Shown here in pieces: positions 52,689-61,450 of a stretch of DNA of 64,000 nucleotides (its first letter is position 1; each line of letters opens with the position of its first letter). The notes beneath the pieces were generated by a model. That model did no database searches and was not told the DNA's origin. It was given only the letters and a program-made list of their open reading frames with translations. Made by a program: the position numbers and the translations under genes. This DNA comes from CBDIHH01 sp965279095. GTDB taxonomy: Bacteria; Pseudomonadota; Alphaproteobacteria; Caulobacterales; Caulobacteraceae. The stretch spans positions 558,001 through 622,000 of the forward strand of contig CBDIHH010000003.1 of NCBI GenBank assembly GCA_965279095.1, written 5' to 3'.

Positions 52689-54056
52689 ATGACGGGCGGC
52701 AAGCGGTGGGTCCTGCCGATCATCCCCCTGTCCTGGGGCTGCGGCCATTGGGGCGCCGGCGCCGCCCTGGCGGTCATCGGCACCCAGTTCATGCTGTTCA
52801 TGACCGACTACGTGGGCATGGCCCCCGCCGCCGCCGGGGCCATCCTCGCCTTCGCCAAGCTGTCCGACGTGCTTTCCGACATCGCGGTCGGCTTCCTGTC
52901 GGATCGGATCGACACCCGTTGGGGGCGGCGGCGGCCGTGGGTCCTGGCGGGCGCTGTCCTTCTGGGTCTGGGCCTGGTGGGGATCTTCAGCACCGACCTG
53001 GCGACGCCCGGCTGGGCGGCGGCGGCGGCGATCGGCGCGGTGCTGGTGCTCTACCTGGGCTACACCTGCGTGCACATTCCGCTGGTCGCCATGTCCGCAG
53101 AGATCGCCACGGGCTACAAGGAGGGCGGCTCCCTGTGGGCCTACGGCATGTTCTTCTCGATGCTGGGCACCACCACGGGGACCGCCCTGACCCCGTTGCT
53201 GCTGATGCTCTACGGCGGCGGCGCGCCGGCCTATCACGGCATGTCCTGGACGATGGGGGGCATCGCCCTGGCCACCGGGCTGATCTGCGTCTTCGGCACG
53301 GCCAAGGCGCCGCGGGTTCCGCCCAAGGCGAAAGAGCGCCTGCGCCTGTCGGTCTGGATCGCCTCCCTGATCAGCAACACGCCCCTGGTGGCCTATACGG
53401 CGTTCACGACCATCAGCCAGCTGGCGACCTCGATCATCGGCATCAGCATGACCTTCTACCTGTTCAACATCCTAAAGGCCGGCCAGCCGGGCATGATCGT
53501 CTACGGATCCGCCGGCATGCCCGGCAGCGTGATCGGCCTGGTGACCTTCCTGTGGTTGATGAAGCGGATGCCCAAGCACATCCTGGCCGGGGCCGCCGCC
53601 TTCCTCATGGGCCTGCTGGTGCTCGGCCTGCGGCTCCTCGATGAGAGCACCCCCCTGTGGCTGTTCGGGGTGATCGTCTTCGTCTGGGGCTTCCTGGTGA
53701 TGGGCACCAACTACATGGGCTTCTCGCTCGTGCCCGACATCATCCGCAGCGACACGCTGAAGACGGGCATGCGGCGCGAGGGCGCCATCGCCTCCCTGTC
53801 CGCCGCCATCCAGAAGACCATGCCGGCCTTCGGCACCCTGGCGTTCGGCGTGCTGCTCAGCGCCGGGGGCTACATTTCGGGGAAGGGCGTCGTGCAGCAG
53901 CCCGAGTCGGCCATCGACATGATCTACATGTCCACCAGCATCATCCCGGGATGCCTGCTGCTGATCTCGTCGGTGGCCATGTTCTTCTTCTACCACCTCA
54001 CCGAGGCCAGCCTGGCCGCCCAGGAGGCCCAGGCGCGGGAGGCGGGGCTTACATGA
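52689..54056 (+). CDS. GPH-family cation symporter (MelB-like) 2
   Basis: 455 residues from ATG 52689. Signature AKLSDVLSDIAVGFLSDRID followed by TRWGRRRPWVLAG, and twelve hydrophobic segments. A second permease of the same family as the one at 46795, but not closely alike. The stop overlaps the convergent amidohydrolase gene by eight bases. Two GPH permeases and one receptor in one regulon suggest either two substrates or import of a compound plus movement of a product. Confidence 0.88.
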   Translation: MTGGKRWVLPIIPLSWGCGHWGAGAALAVIGTQFMLFMTDYVGMAPAAAGAILAFAKLSDVLSDIAVGFLSDRIDTRWGRRRPWVLAGAVLLGLGLVGIFSTDLATPGWAAAAAIGAVLVLYLGYTCVHIPLVAMSAEIATGYKEGGSLWAYGMFFSMLGTTTGTALTPLLLMLYGGGAPAYHGMSWTMGGIALATGLICVFGTAKAPRVPPKAKERLRLSVWIASLISNTPLVAYTAFTTISQLATSIIGISMTFYLFNILKAGQPGMIVYGSAGMPGSVIGLVTFLWLMKRMPKHILAGAAAFLMGLLVLGLRLLDESTPLWLFGVIVFVWGFLVMGTNYMGFSLVPDIIRSDTLKTGMRREGAIASLSAAIQKTMPAFGTLAFGVLLSAGGYISGKGVVQQPESAIDMIYMSTSIIPGCLLLISSVAMFFFYHLTEASLAAQEAQAREAGLT

Positions 54057-55473
54057 AGCCGCGCCGCAGGGGATTCTTCGGCGTCGTGCGGGCGACCATG
54101 GCCTGGGGCTGATCGGTCCAGGCGAACACGTCTGAGGAGCCGCGGGCGCCGGTTTCGAAGGGGCGACCCCGGGCGAACACCGCCGCCTGACGGAAGAGGG
54201 CGGAGATATCGGCCAGGGGATCGCTGTCCAGCAGGACCATGTCGGCCACCTTGCCCACTTCGAGGGTGCCCACCTGGTCCTGCAGGCCCAGATAGCGGGC
54301 CGGGTTGACGGTGGCGGTGCGCAGGGCGCGATAGGGCGACAGGCCCGCGGATACGTAGGACGCCACCTCCAGAAGCAGGGAATGCCCGGGGATCAGCATC
54401 GCCCGCGCGCCGGGGCAGTCGCTCGCGGCCATCAGCTTGACCCCGCGCTTGTCCAGCTCGAGCAGCATCTCCCGCCGCGACGCCTGGACCTCACGGACAT
54501 CGGCGCGCATCTCGGGGGTGAAGGGGATCACGTTCTTGAGGCCTTCGAGATGCTGGCACACGGTCCAGGGCACGGTGTTCATCACCGACGGCGGATAGAC
54601 CACCTCGGACCCCTCGGGGTTCTCCACCATCATCGTCGGGACGTGCCAGGTGTCGTGCTGGGCGGCCAGGTCGGCCAGTTCGCCGATCCGCCGCGCCGTG
54701 GTGTGCCGCCAGCCGGCGTAGTTGTCGCCGGCGTGGGCCGGCGGCGTGCGCTGGTCCAGCGGGCGGGTGTCCAGCCACTCGTCGAAGCCCCGGAAGTGCT
54801 CGATGGAGTCCTGGCCCGCCTCCATCGCCGCGGCCAGTCCCACGGGAAGGGGGACATGGCCGCAGACCATCAGGCCCAGGTCCCGCGCGGTGGCCATGAC
54901 CGCCTCGAACACCGGCGCGGAGATGTGGTTGTAGATCTTGACGCAGTCATAGCCGCGCTCGACGTGGCGGCGCACGGTCTCGACGGCGGCTTCGGGCGAC
55001 GAGATCTCCAGGGCATAGGTGGCGATCCCGGACCAGCTGAACCGCTCCTCGAGAATCGGCCCGGACAGGGAGATGCGTGGGGCCGGATAGCGCCCGGCTT
55101 CCGCCGCCTGCTTCACCTTCACCAGGAAGGCGCTGCCGGCCATGTTGCGGACCGTGGTCACCCCATGGGAGAGGAACAGGCCCAGATACTGGCCGGCGAG
55201 GTCGATGGAGGTCTCCACCGCATCCAGGCCCTCGCGCGGCAGGGCGATGTGCGGGACGATGTGCACATGCATGTCGAACAGGCCGGGGATCAGATATTTG
55301 CCCGCCCCGTCGATGACCCGCGCCCCTTCCGGCGGGGGCGCCCTGTCCGCCGGCGCGATGCTGACGATGCGTTCGCCCTGGATCAGGACCGTCTGGTCCT
55401 GGGCGATCTGGTCATCGACCATCGACACCACCGCCACATGGGTGATCGCGATCAGGGCGTCGGGCTTGGGCAT
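54049..55473 (-). CDS. metal-dependent amidohydrolase (imidazolonepropionase/prolidase-like)
   Basis: 474 residues. The metal ligands read DMHVHIVPH (H-x-H), DCVKIYNH (Lys, possibly carboxylated), MVCGHVPL, SIEHFRGFD and AASDCPGA (Asp), in the order of the superfamily. The C-terminal NPARYLGLQDQVGTLEVGKV followed by ADMVLLDSDPL is typical of cyclic-amide and peptide-type members. No signal peptide. It is third in the unit cyclase, LLM 4, amidohydrolase (23 bases after LLM 4). It would hydrolyse an amide, lactam or lactone intermediate. Confidence 0.9.
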   Translation of the reverse strand: MPKPDALIAITHVAVVSMVDDQIAQDQTVLIQGERIVSIAPADRAPPPEGARVIDGAGKYLIPGLFDMHVHIVPHIALPREGLDAVETSIDLAGQYLGLFLSHGVTTVRNMAGSAFLVKVKQAAEAGRYPAPRISLSGPILEERFSWSGIATYALEISSPEAAVETVRRHVERGYDCVKIYNHISAPVFEAVMATARDLGLMVCGHVPLPVGLAAAMEAGQDSIEHFRGFDEWLDTRPLDQRTPPAHAGDNYAGWRHTTARRIGELADLAAQHDTWHVPTMMVENPEGSEVVYPPSVMNTVPWTVCQHLEGLKNVIPFTPEMRADVREVQASRREMLLELDKRGVKLMAASDCPGARAMLIPGHSLLLEVASYVSAGLSPYRALRTATVNPARYLGLQDQVGTLEVGKVADMVLLDSDPLADISALFRQAAVFARGRPFETGARGSSDVFAWTDQPQAMVARTTPKNPLRRGFM

Positions 55474-55496
55474 GGGTTGGCTCTCCGGGCCGGGGG

Positions 55497-56621
55497 TCAG
55501 GCCGGAACGGCCTGGGCGTCGGCGAAGTGGGGTATGACGTCCCGCGCCAGCAGGGTCATGGACCGGCGGGTGAAGCCCGCCGGCGGCGAGCCGGCGCCGG
55601 TGATCGACAGCACATAGTTCATGGACGGCATCTTCTCGCGCAGCGCCGCCAGCTTCTCGCGCACCGTCGCCGGGCTGCCGATCAGGTTGGTCTCAAGCTG
55701 CGCCTTGAAGGCGTCGCGGAAGGCGTCGGGTCCGGTCTGGCCCGGCGCCAGCATCGGCGCCGACTCCCCGTGCGTCCGTCTCGCCTCGTAGTGCGACTCT
55801 GCGAAGGCGCGGAACCGCAGCAGGTGTTCCTCGGCCACATCCTCGGCCTCCGCGTCGCTGGGAGCGATATAGGTGAACAGGGTCTGCGGATAATCGACCC
55901 CCGACAGGTCCCGCCCGTGCTGGGCGGCGACGTCCTGGAACAGCTTATGGGACTGGTTGTGGCCTTCGATTCCGGCCGTGCCCCACGAGCCGGTGACCGC
56001 CACATAGGACATGCCGTGTTCGGCCGCGTAGGCGATGCTGCGGGGATTGCGGTTGGACAGGAAAACCGGCAGCCGCGCCTGCGCCGCCTGGGGCACGATC
56101 TGGATGGGCGGGACCTGGAAATACTTGCCCTCGTGGGAGAAGCGCCGGCCCGACCAGGCCTTACGCATCACGTCGATGGCTTCGAAATACTTGTCCTGGT
56201 TGTCCTCGGCCGCGGAAGGCACATGGAAGGCCCGGGGCTCGTGGACGCCGCCGCCGCGGCCGAGGCCCAGCTCGAGGCGCCCGCCGCTCAACAGGTCCAC
56301 CATCGCCGCGCGCTCGGCGACGCGAATGGGATCGTCGTAGTGAACCACCAGCACCCCGGTGCCCAGGCGGATGCGCGAGGTTCGGGCCGCTACGTTTGAC
56401 AGGAAGGTCAGCGGATCGGCGGTGAGGTCATAGGCGGGGAAGGGGCCCTCCAGACCGAAGGGGCGATATTCGGGATCGGCGGCGAAATGGTGCTCGGTGG
56501 TCCAGGCCGACCAGAAGCCGAGGCGCTCGGCCTCGACCATGTGGCCGATGATCTCGTCATAGACGCCCGCCTGGCTCTGGCCTTCCGGCCAATGGGTCGA
56601 ACAGATGATCCCGAACTTCAT
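55497..56621 (-). CDS. luciferase-like monooxygenase (LLM 4)
   Basis: 374 residues. MKFGIICSTHWPEGQSQAGV, TTEHHFAADPEYRPFGLEG, IRLGTGVLVVHYDDPIR and LSGGRLELGLGRGGG, nearly the same as LLM 1; YLSNRNPRSIAYAA and the following EHGMSY also match LLM 1. These two are the youngest duplicates in the set. It sits between the cyclase-family gene (44 bases upstream) and the amidohydrolase. The operator is before the cyclase gene. Confidence 0.9.
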   Translation of the reverse strand: MKFGIICSTHWPEGQSQAGVYDEIIGHMVEAERLGFWSAWTTEHHFAADPEYRPFGLEGPFPAYDLTADPLTFLSNVAARTSRIRLGTGVLVVHYDDPIRVAERAAMVDLLSGGRLELGLGRGGGVHEPRAFHVPSAAEDNQDKYFEAIDVMRKAWSGRRFSHEGKYFQVPPIQIVPQAAQARLPVFLSNRNPRSIAYAAEHGMSYVAVTGSWGTAGIEGHNQSHKLFQDVAAQHGRDLSGVDYPQTLFTYIAPSDAEAEDVAEEHLLRFRAFAESHYEARRTHGESAPMLAPGQTGPDAFRDAFKAQLETNLIGSPATVREKLAALREKMPSMNYVLSITGAGSPPAGFTRRSMTLLARDVIPHFADAQAVPA

Positions 56622-56665
56622 ATCTGCATCCTCCTCCAGAGCAGCCGGCGGTCCCCCGCCGGTTG

Positions 56666-57595
56666 TTAGAACATGGCGATGGGGTTGATCGGCGAGGCGT
56701 TGCCCGCCACCACCCGCAGCGGCGCCAGGGTGGTCATGAAGGTCCAGCGCCCCTTCTGCTCGCAGGCGGCGGCGAGCGCTTCCAGATTGGCGTTGTCGAT
56801 CAGCATGGCGCCCATCTGCACCAGAGTCAGGATGTGCCAGGGGATGCGCACGCCCTCGACTTCCGAGGGTTGCGGATCCATGCCGCCATCACAGACGAAC
56901 AGCGAGATCTGCTTCTCGTGCGCCCAGTCGACACAGTCGACGCTGACGCCGGCCAGACCGGCGCTGGTGGGGGCAGGGCCATGGGTCAGCTCGCGGCCGA
57001 ACCGGCCGGTGCGGAAATAGACGATATCGCCGGGCAGGATCTCGCACTTCTGCCGCTCCAGGGCCTTTTCCACGTCGGACAGATGGCCGATATCGCCCGG
57101 ATCCAGGTAGTCGCGGCCCATGGCGGCGGGCAGATCGATCAGCACCCCGCGGCCGATGACTCCGTCCTTCGCGCTCATGATCGAATTGATCGACTGGTCC
57201 GCCGACCGGTAGGGCGACACGTCGACGCCATTGTACATCTTGCCGCGCCAGATCACGTGGCTGAGGGAGTCAAGGTGGGTGATGGTCCAGCCGTGGGGGG
57301 TGATGGTGAGGGCCTCGCCGGCGACGCTCAGGTCGCCCATGCGCGACCAGAAGGGCACGTGCAGGGGTGGGCGCGGATCGTCGACGCGGCCGGCGCCGCT
57401 GATGTCATTGGCGCAGCTGACCAGCTGGCCGTCCCGGATCTGGTCGCGGGCAGCCGCGCGGCGCTCGGCGGTGAGGTAGTTGAGCGTGCCGGCCTGGTCG
57501 TCCGCGCCCCAGCGCCCCCAGTTGCTGACCCGCTCGCAAAGGGCGTCGAAGTCAGCCAGGGGCATGAGGGCGGGCTTGGTCGTTTCGGCAGTCAT
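56666..57595 (-). CDS. cyclase-family metallohydrolase (kynurenine formamidase fold)
   Basis: 309 residues from ATG 57595 (GGAG before it). The family metal motif is WTITHLDSLSHVIWRGKMYN (H-x-D-x-x-x-H). RTGRFGRELTH and PWHILTLVQMGAML match other cyclase-family members of this longer type, which include KynB-like amidases and isatin hydrolase-type lactamases. With an amidohydrolase two genes on, the substrate may carry an amide or lactam. First gene of a three-gene unit with an operator copy 86 bases upstream. Confidence 0.88.
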   Translation of the reverse strand: MTAETTKPALMPLADFDALCERVSNWGRWGADDQAGTLNYLTAERRAAARDQIRDGQLVSCANDISGAGRVDDPRPPLHVPFWSRMGDLSVAGEALTITPHGWTITHLDSLSHVIWRGKMYNGVDVSPYRSADQSINSIMSAKDGVIGRGVLIDLPAAMGRDYLDPGDIGHLSDVEKALERQKCEILPGDIVYFRTGRFGRELTHGPAPTSAGLAGVSVDCVDWAHEKQISLFVCDGGMDPQPSEVEGVRIPWHILTLVQMGAMLIDNANLEALAAACEQKGRWTFMTTLAPLRVVAGNASPINPIAMF

Positions 57596-57681
57596 GGTCG
57601 TCTCCTCAAGATCCGTGCGGACCCGTAGCGGCGGCACGATAGGAGGGGCCCAATAGGCGGGCCAGCAAATCCCCCTGTCCC

Positions 57682-57695
57682 TTCACATACGTGAA
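57682..57695 (-). promoter_or_regulatory. region E operator, copy 4 (before cyclase unit)
   Basis: TTCACATACGTGAA differs from the perfect form by one central base. It lies in the 126-base gap between the acyl-CoA synthetase stop and the cyclase start. Confidence 0.7.
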
Positions 57696-57721
57696 GCATT
57701 CGCACCCATGCGGAGCGCCGT

Positions 57722-59263
57722 TCATCCTCGCTCGTCAGGGGCGGCGACCGCCTGGGCGAGCAGGTCGCTGACCGCGCTCTTCATCACCTTGCCCATGGCG
57801 CCGGTCGGCAGCTCATCGATGATCAGCAGTCGGCGCGGCGTCTTGTAGGCCGCCAGGCCCTGGCGACAGAAAGCGGTCAACTCGGCCGGGCTGGCGGCGG
57901 CGCCCGGGCGCAGGACCACGGCCGCCCCCACGCTCTCGCCCCATTGCGCATCGTCGAAAGCGGTCACCGAGGCGGCCGCCACGGCGGGGTGGGCGGTGAG
58001 GGCGTCCTCGATTTCCTTGGGATAGATGTTGATGCCGCCCGACAGGATCATGTCCTTGGCCCGGCCGACGATATAGTAGTAGCCCTCGTCGTCCTGGCGG
58101 GCGAGATCGCCTACCCTGACCCAGTCGCCCAGCATAACCTCCGCCGTCTCGCGGGGTCGGTTCAGATAGCCAAGGAAGCGGTAGGCGGAGCGGATGATCA
58201 GCTCGCCGATCTCCCCGGCGGGCGCATCGGCGCCCTGGGCGTCGACGATGCGCAGGTCTATGCCGGGGATCGGCAGACCCACGCATTTCTTTTTCCGCCG
58301 CTGATCGGCAGGGGCCAGGTCCGTGGTGACGCCCGCCTCGGTCGAGCCGTAGCTCTCGTGCAGCAGACCCTCGCCCCAATAGTCCAGGATGCGAAGACGC
58401 AGGTCGTCGCTGAGGGGCGCGGCGTTGGAGATGATGGCGTTCAGTGCGCCCCTGGACTGGTGACGCGCCAGGATGTCGGGGGGCAGCCGAAGCATCAGAT
58501 GGAAGTGCGTGGGCACCAGGAAGACGCCGGTGATCTCGCCGCCGGCCATGTCGGCCAGGGTGCGCTCGGCGTCGAAATCCTCGCGGATCGAGACCTGGCC
58601 GCCGGCAATGAGCGCGGCCAGGGTGTACATCAGGGCGCCCCCGTAGCAGAGGGGCGAGACCGCCAGGAAATGGTCTTGCGGTCCAAAGCAGCCGAACACG
58701 CCCGCCGAGGCGCGGGCCATGTCCAGGCGCGTGCGGCCCGACAGCAGCACGCCCTTGGGCTGTCCCGTCGAGCCCGACGTATAGGGCGCCAGAACGGGGG
58801 CGTCGGGATCCAGTGTGGGGCGCGGCCTGGCCGCGCCGGCCGACGTCAGCCAGGCCTCGTAGGCCTCGCCCACGGCCAGGGTGGGCAGCCCCAGCCCCGC
58901 CACAAGAGGGGCGCTGTCGGCGTCGACGAAGATCGCGCGCGCCGCGCAGTCCTCGGCGATGGCCTGAACCTCCTTGGGCGTCAGACGCGGCGTGAGCGTG
59001 GCGGTGATCACCCCGATCTGCGCCAGCCCCAGGACGATTTCCATATATTCAAGGCGATTGCCGCAGATCAGCAGGACGCAGTCGCCGACCTTCAGTCCCA
59101 GCTTGCCCTGCGCCGCGTCGGAGACCTGGTCCATCCGCTTGACCAGGGCGGCATAGGTCAGAGACCGGCCAGTGTCCTGAAGGGCGATCTTCTCTTTGTT
59201 TGCTTCCGCGGCCGCCCTGACGGCCTCTCCAAGAAAAGGCGAAGCCTCCGTTCCGACAACCAA
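57722..59263 (-). CDS. acyl-CoA synthetase / AMP-dependent ligase
   Basis: 513 residues of the ANL superfamily. The AMP loop is APYTSGSTGQPKGVLLSG; then LLHESYGSTEAG, YYYIVGRAKDMILSGGINIY and the final lysine region GAMGKVMKSAVSDLL. It activates a carboxylic acid with ATP and CoA. The start is TTG 59263, as no other start precedes the first conserved block. It diverges from the tandem hydrolase-fold gene with an operator copy between them. The acid could be the end product of the region E pathway, made ready for beta-oxidation-like steps; no such genes are in the window. Confidence 0.9.
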   Translation of the reverse strand: MVVGTEASPFLGEAVRAAAEANKEKIALQDTGRSLTYAALVKRMDQVSDAAQGKLGLKVGDCVLLICGNRLEYMEIVLGLAQIGVITATLTPRLTPKEVQAIAEDCAARAIFVDADSAPLVAGLGLPTLAVGEAYEAWLTSAGAARPRPTLDPDAPVLAPYTSGSTGQPKGVLLSGRTRLDMARASAGVFGCFGPQDHFLAVSPLCYGGALMYTLAALIAGGQVSIREDFDAERTLADMAGGEITGVFLVPTHFHLMLRLPPDILARHQSRGALNAIISNAAPLSDDLRLRILDYWGEGLLHESYGSTEAGVTTDLAPADQRRKKKCVGLPIPGIDLRIVDAQGADAPAGEIGELIIRSAYRFLGYLNRPRETAEVMLGDWVRVGDLARQDDEGYYYIVGRAKDMILSGGINIYPKEIEDALTAHPAVAAASVTAFDDAQWGESVGAAVVLRPGAAASPAELTAFCRQGLAAYKTPRRLLIIDELPTGAMGKVMKSAVSDLLAQAVAAPDERG

Positions 59264-59349
59264 CGCCCGCCCCCGTCCAAGACTAGTACAATAGGCTAGC
59301 CCGCGGCCAAGGCGGCGGCGCCATCCAACCCGCCCGGAGTGGCGCGGAT

Positions 59350-59363
59350 TTCACATACGTGAA
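59350..59363 (+). promoter_or_regulatory. region E operator, copy 5 (ligase/tandem hydrolase divergence)
   Basis: TTCACATACGTGAA, identical to copy 4, is 87 bases before the ligase start and 100 bases before the tandem hydrolase start. Confidence 0.7.
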
Positions 59364-59449
59364 CGACGCCTGCGGGCCCGCAGAACGCGCTACCCATTCC
59401 GGCAAAACCCAGGCTGCACTGGCTCAGCGCCCGAATGGACGAGGACATC

Positions 59450-61237
59450 ATGCTCGATCGCCGCCTGTTGATGATTGGGGCCGCCCTGGCGAGCGCCTTC
59501 ACCGGTCTGGCCAGGGGCGCCGTCGCCGCGCCGTCCCGAACCCCGCAAAACCTCGACAAAGGGGGGATGGACCGGCGCTATCTCTATGTCGGAGGGCACA
59601 GGGTTCACTACCGTCGACGCGGCGACGGGGCGCCCACGGTGATCCTGCCGAACTTCTCGAAGAGTTCGCTGCAGGTGGCCCCGCTCGCGGCGGGGCTGGG
59701 CGGCGCGGTTGTCGCCCTGGATCTACCCGGAAACGGGGAGTCGTCGGCCCTGCCTGGGTCCGGCCCGCCTGCCATTGATGACTATGCGGCCTGGCTGGAG
59801 GCTGTGTTGACGGCGCTGGGGCTGAAGACGATCGACCTGATCGCCTTCGAGACCAGCGCGCCCGTCGCCGTCGCCTTCGCCCGTCAACATCCCGACCGGG
59901 TCCGGCGGCTGGCGCTCGTCGAGCCGCCGCTCCTGAACGAAGCCGAGCGGGCGGAGTATCTTCAGCGGGGCTGTCCGCCGCTCATCCCTGACGATGAAGG
60001 CAGCCACCTGACCCGGCACTGGGGAAGACTGCGCGACAGCTATATGTTCAGCCCCTGGTTCAAGCGCAGCATGGTGACGCGGATCGCCCGTGACATGCCC
60101 CCGGCCGATCGTCTCTATGACGAGATCCTCGATCTCTTCCGCGCGGGCCCCAACTACTGGCACGGCCTGCACGCGGGCTGGACGGCCGACTGGTCAGGCT
60201 CGGCGGCCGCGCTGGGCGATCTGGTTGTGCTCGGGTCCGCAGAGACGGCCCGGCGGCTCGAGGGGCGCGGCCTCGCTGTCCTGCCCATCGCCAGGGCGGA
60301 TGACTGGGAAGGCGTTGCTCGCCAGTTCGGGGCCCGCGCCGGCGGCCGCCCCCTCCGCCCCGCGCCGCCCCCGCCTCCGGTGGTTCCGCAGGTCGGCGAG
60401 GTGCGGCGCGACTATGTCAAGACCAGCATCGGCCAGATCCTTACCCGCAGGACCGCGAGCCGGTCCGGCCGGGGGACGCCGCTCGTGCTCCTGCATGGGT
60501 CCCTGTGGTCCTCAGAGGGACTGGAGAGCAAGCTGTTGGCCTATTCGGCCGATCGACCGGTGCTGACGTTCGACGTGCCTGGCGTGGGCGACTCCCCCGC
60601 GGTGGGCGGCCAGCCGCAGATGGTCGAGCTGGCCCGGGTGATCGTCGAGGCGATCGACGCCCTTGGCCTCTCGTCTGTCGATCTGCAGGGCGGACACAGC
60701 GGGGCCATGATGGCCATCGACCTGGCCATCCTCCTTCAGGATCGCGTTCGCCACGTGGTGCTGGATGGAGTCACGATGTACACCCAGGCGCAACTCGACG
60801 AGATGCTGCCCAGATACTTGCTGCCGCTGCGGATATCAGACGATGGCGCCTTCATGAACTGGGCGTGGCAGTTCCTGCGCGACATGTATTTCTGGTATCC
60901 CTGGTACGACCACCGCGCGACGATGGCGCGGTCGGACGCCCGCGTCATCGGACCCGACGCCCAGCACCGGTCCTTCGTGGACTTCCTGAAAGGCGGTCGA
61001 ACCTTCCCCGAATACTACCGGGCCGCCCTGACCTTCCCCACGCGGACGCGCATCCCGCTGATCAGATCGCGGACGTTGCTTTGCTGCGCGCCCGAGGACA
61101 CCCTGCGCGCCGAGACGGTGGAGGCGGCGGGACTGGCGACGAACGCGACCTTCCGCTTCACCGCCGGGCGCGGCACGCCGGAGGCGGCCGCGAGCACGGA
61201 CGCCCTCTACCTCAACTTCCTGGACGACAAGCTCTGA
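59450..61237 (+). CDS. exported tandem alpha/beta-hydrolase-fold protein, both nucleophiles replaced
   Basis: 595 residues from ATG 59450 (GAGG five bases upstream). The N-terminus MLDRRLLMIGAALASAFTGL has a twin-arginine and a hydrophobic stretch, so Tat export is likely. Domain 1 (about 40-295) has ALDLPGNGES but the elbow is LIAFETSAPVA: Glu134 where the nucleophile should be. Domain 2 (about 320-595), after a proline-rich linker (RPAPPPPPVVPQ), has FDVPGVGDS and LQGGHSGAMMAIDLA with His416 at that place. Two fused hydrolase folds, neither with a normal serine, are unusual. Operator copy 5 is upstream. Confidence 0.87.
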   Translation: MLDRRLLMIGAALASAFTGLARGAVAAPSRTPQNLDKGGMDRRYLYVGGHRVHYRRRGDGAPTVILPNFSKSSLQVAPLAAGLGGAVVALDLPGNGESSALPGSGPPAIDDYAAWLEAVLTALGLKTIDLIAFETSAPVAVAFARQHPDRVRRLALVEPPLLNEAERAEYLQRGCPPLIPDDEGSHLTRHWGRLRDSYMFSPWFKRSMVTRIARDMPPADRLYDEILDLFRAGPNYWHGLHAGWTADWSGSAAALGDLVVLGSAETARRLEGRGLAVLPIARADDWEGVARQFGARAGGRPLRPAPPPPPVVPQVGEVRRDYVKTSIGQILTRRTASRSGRGTPLVLLHGSLWSSEGLESKLLAYSADRPVLTFDVPGVGDSPAVGGQPQMVELARVIVEAIDALGLSSVDLQGGHSGAMMAIDLAILLQDRVRHVVLDGVTMYTQAQLDEMLPRYLLPLRISDDGAFMNWAWQFLRDMYFWYPWYDHRATMARSDARVIGPDAQHRSFVDFLKGGRTFPEYYRAALTFPTRTRIPLIRSRTLLCCAPEDTLRAETVEAAGLATNATFRFTAGRGTPEAAASTDALYLNFLDDKL

Positions 61238-61450
61238 GTCCGAGACTTGGAGCATGTTCTCTTCAAACAGACTCACTCAACCCCGGCCCGTCTTCCCGGC
61301 GAAAGTCGGGATCCAGATCCTAAAGCGCTGACGTGGAGCCCTATGATCCGGGCCCGGCTGCCTGTCCTGAGCAACGCCGCAGGCGGCGTCGAAGGGCGCC
61401 GGGGTGATCGGGACTTGGATGGGTTTGGTTCCGATTGAACGCAAACTGCT
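61238..61450. repeat. intergenic stretch with dispersed-repeat-like words
   Basis: The stretch contains CCGGCGAAAGTCGGGATCCAG (near 61300) and GTTCCGATTGAACGCAAACT (near 61425), both of a kind that recurs between genes in Caulobacterales genomes. I see no gene and no strong terminator. Repeat status is recognition from memory. Confidence 0.35.

Noticed and set aside
41787..61237. Secondary-metabolite biosynthetic cluster
   Set aside because: LLMs and an acyl-CoA ligase occur in such clusters, but there is no PKS, NRPS, terpene or RiPP core, and the receptor, permeases and IclR control fit catabolism better.
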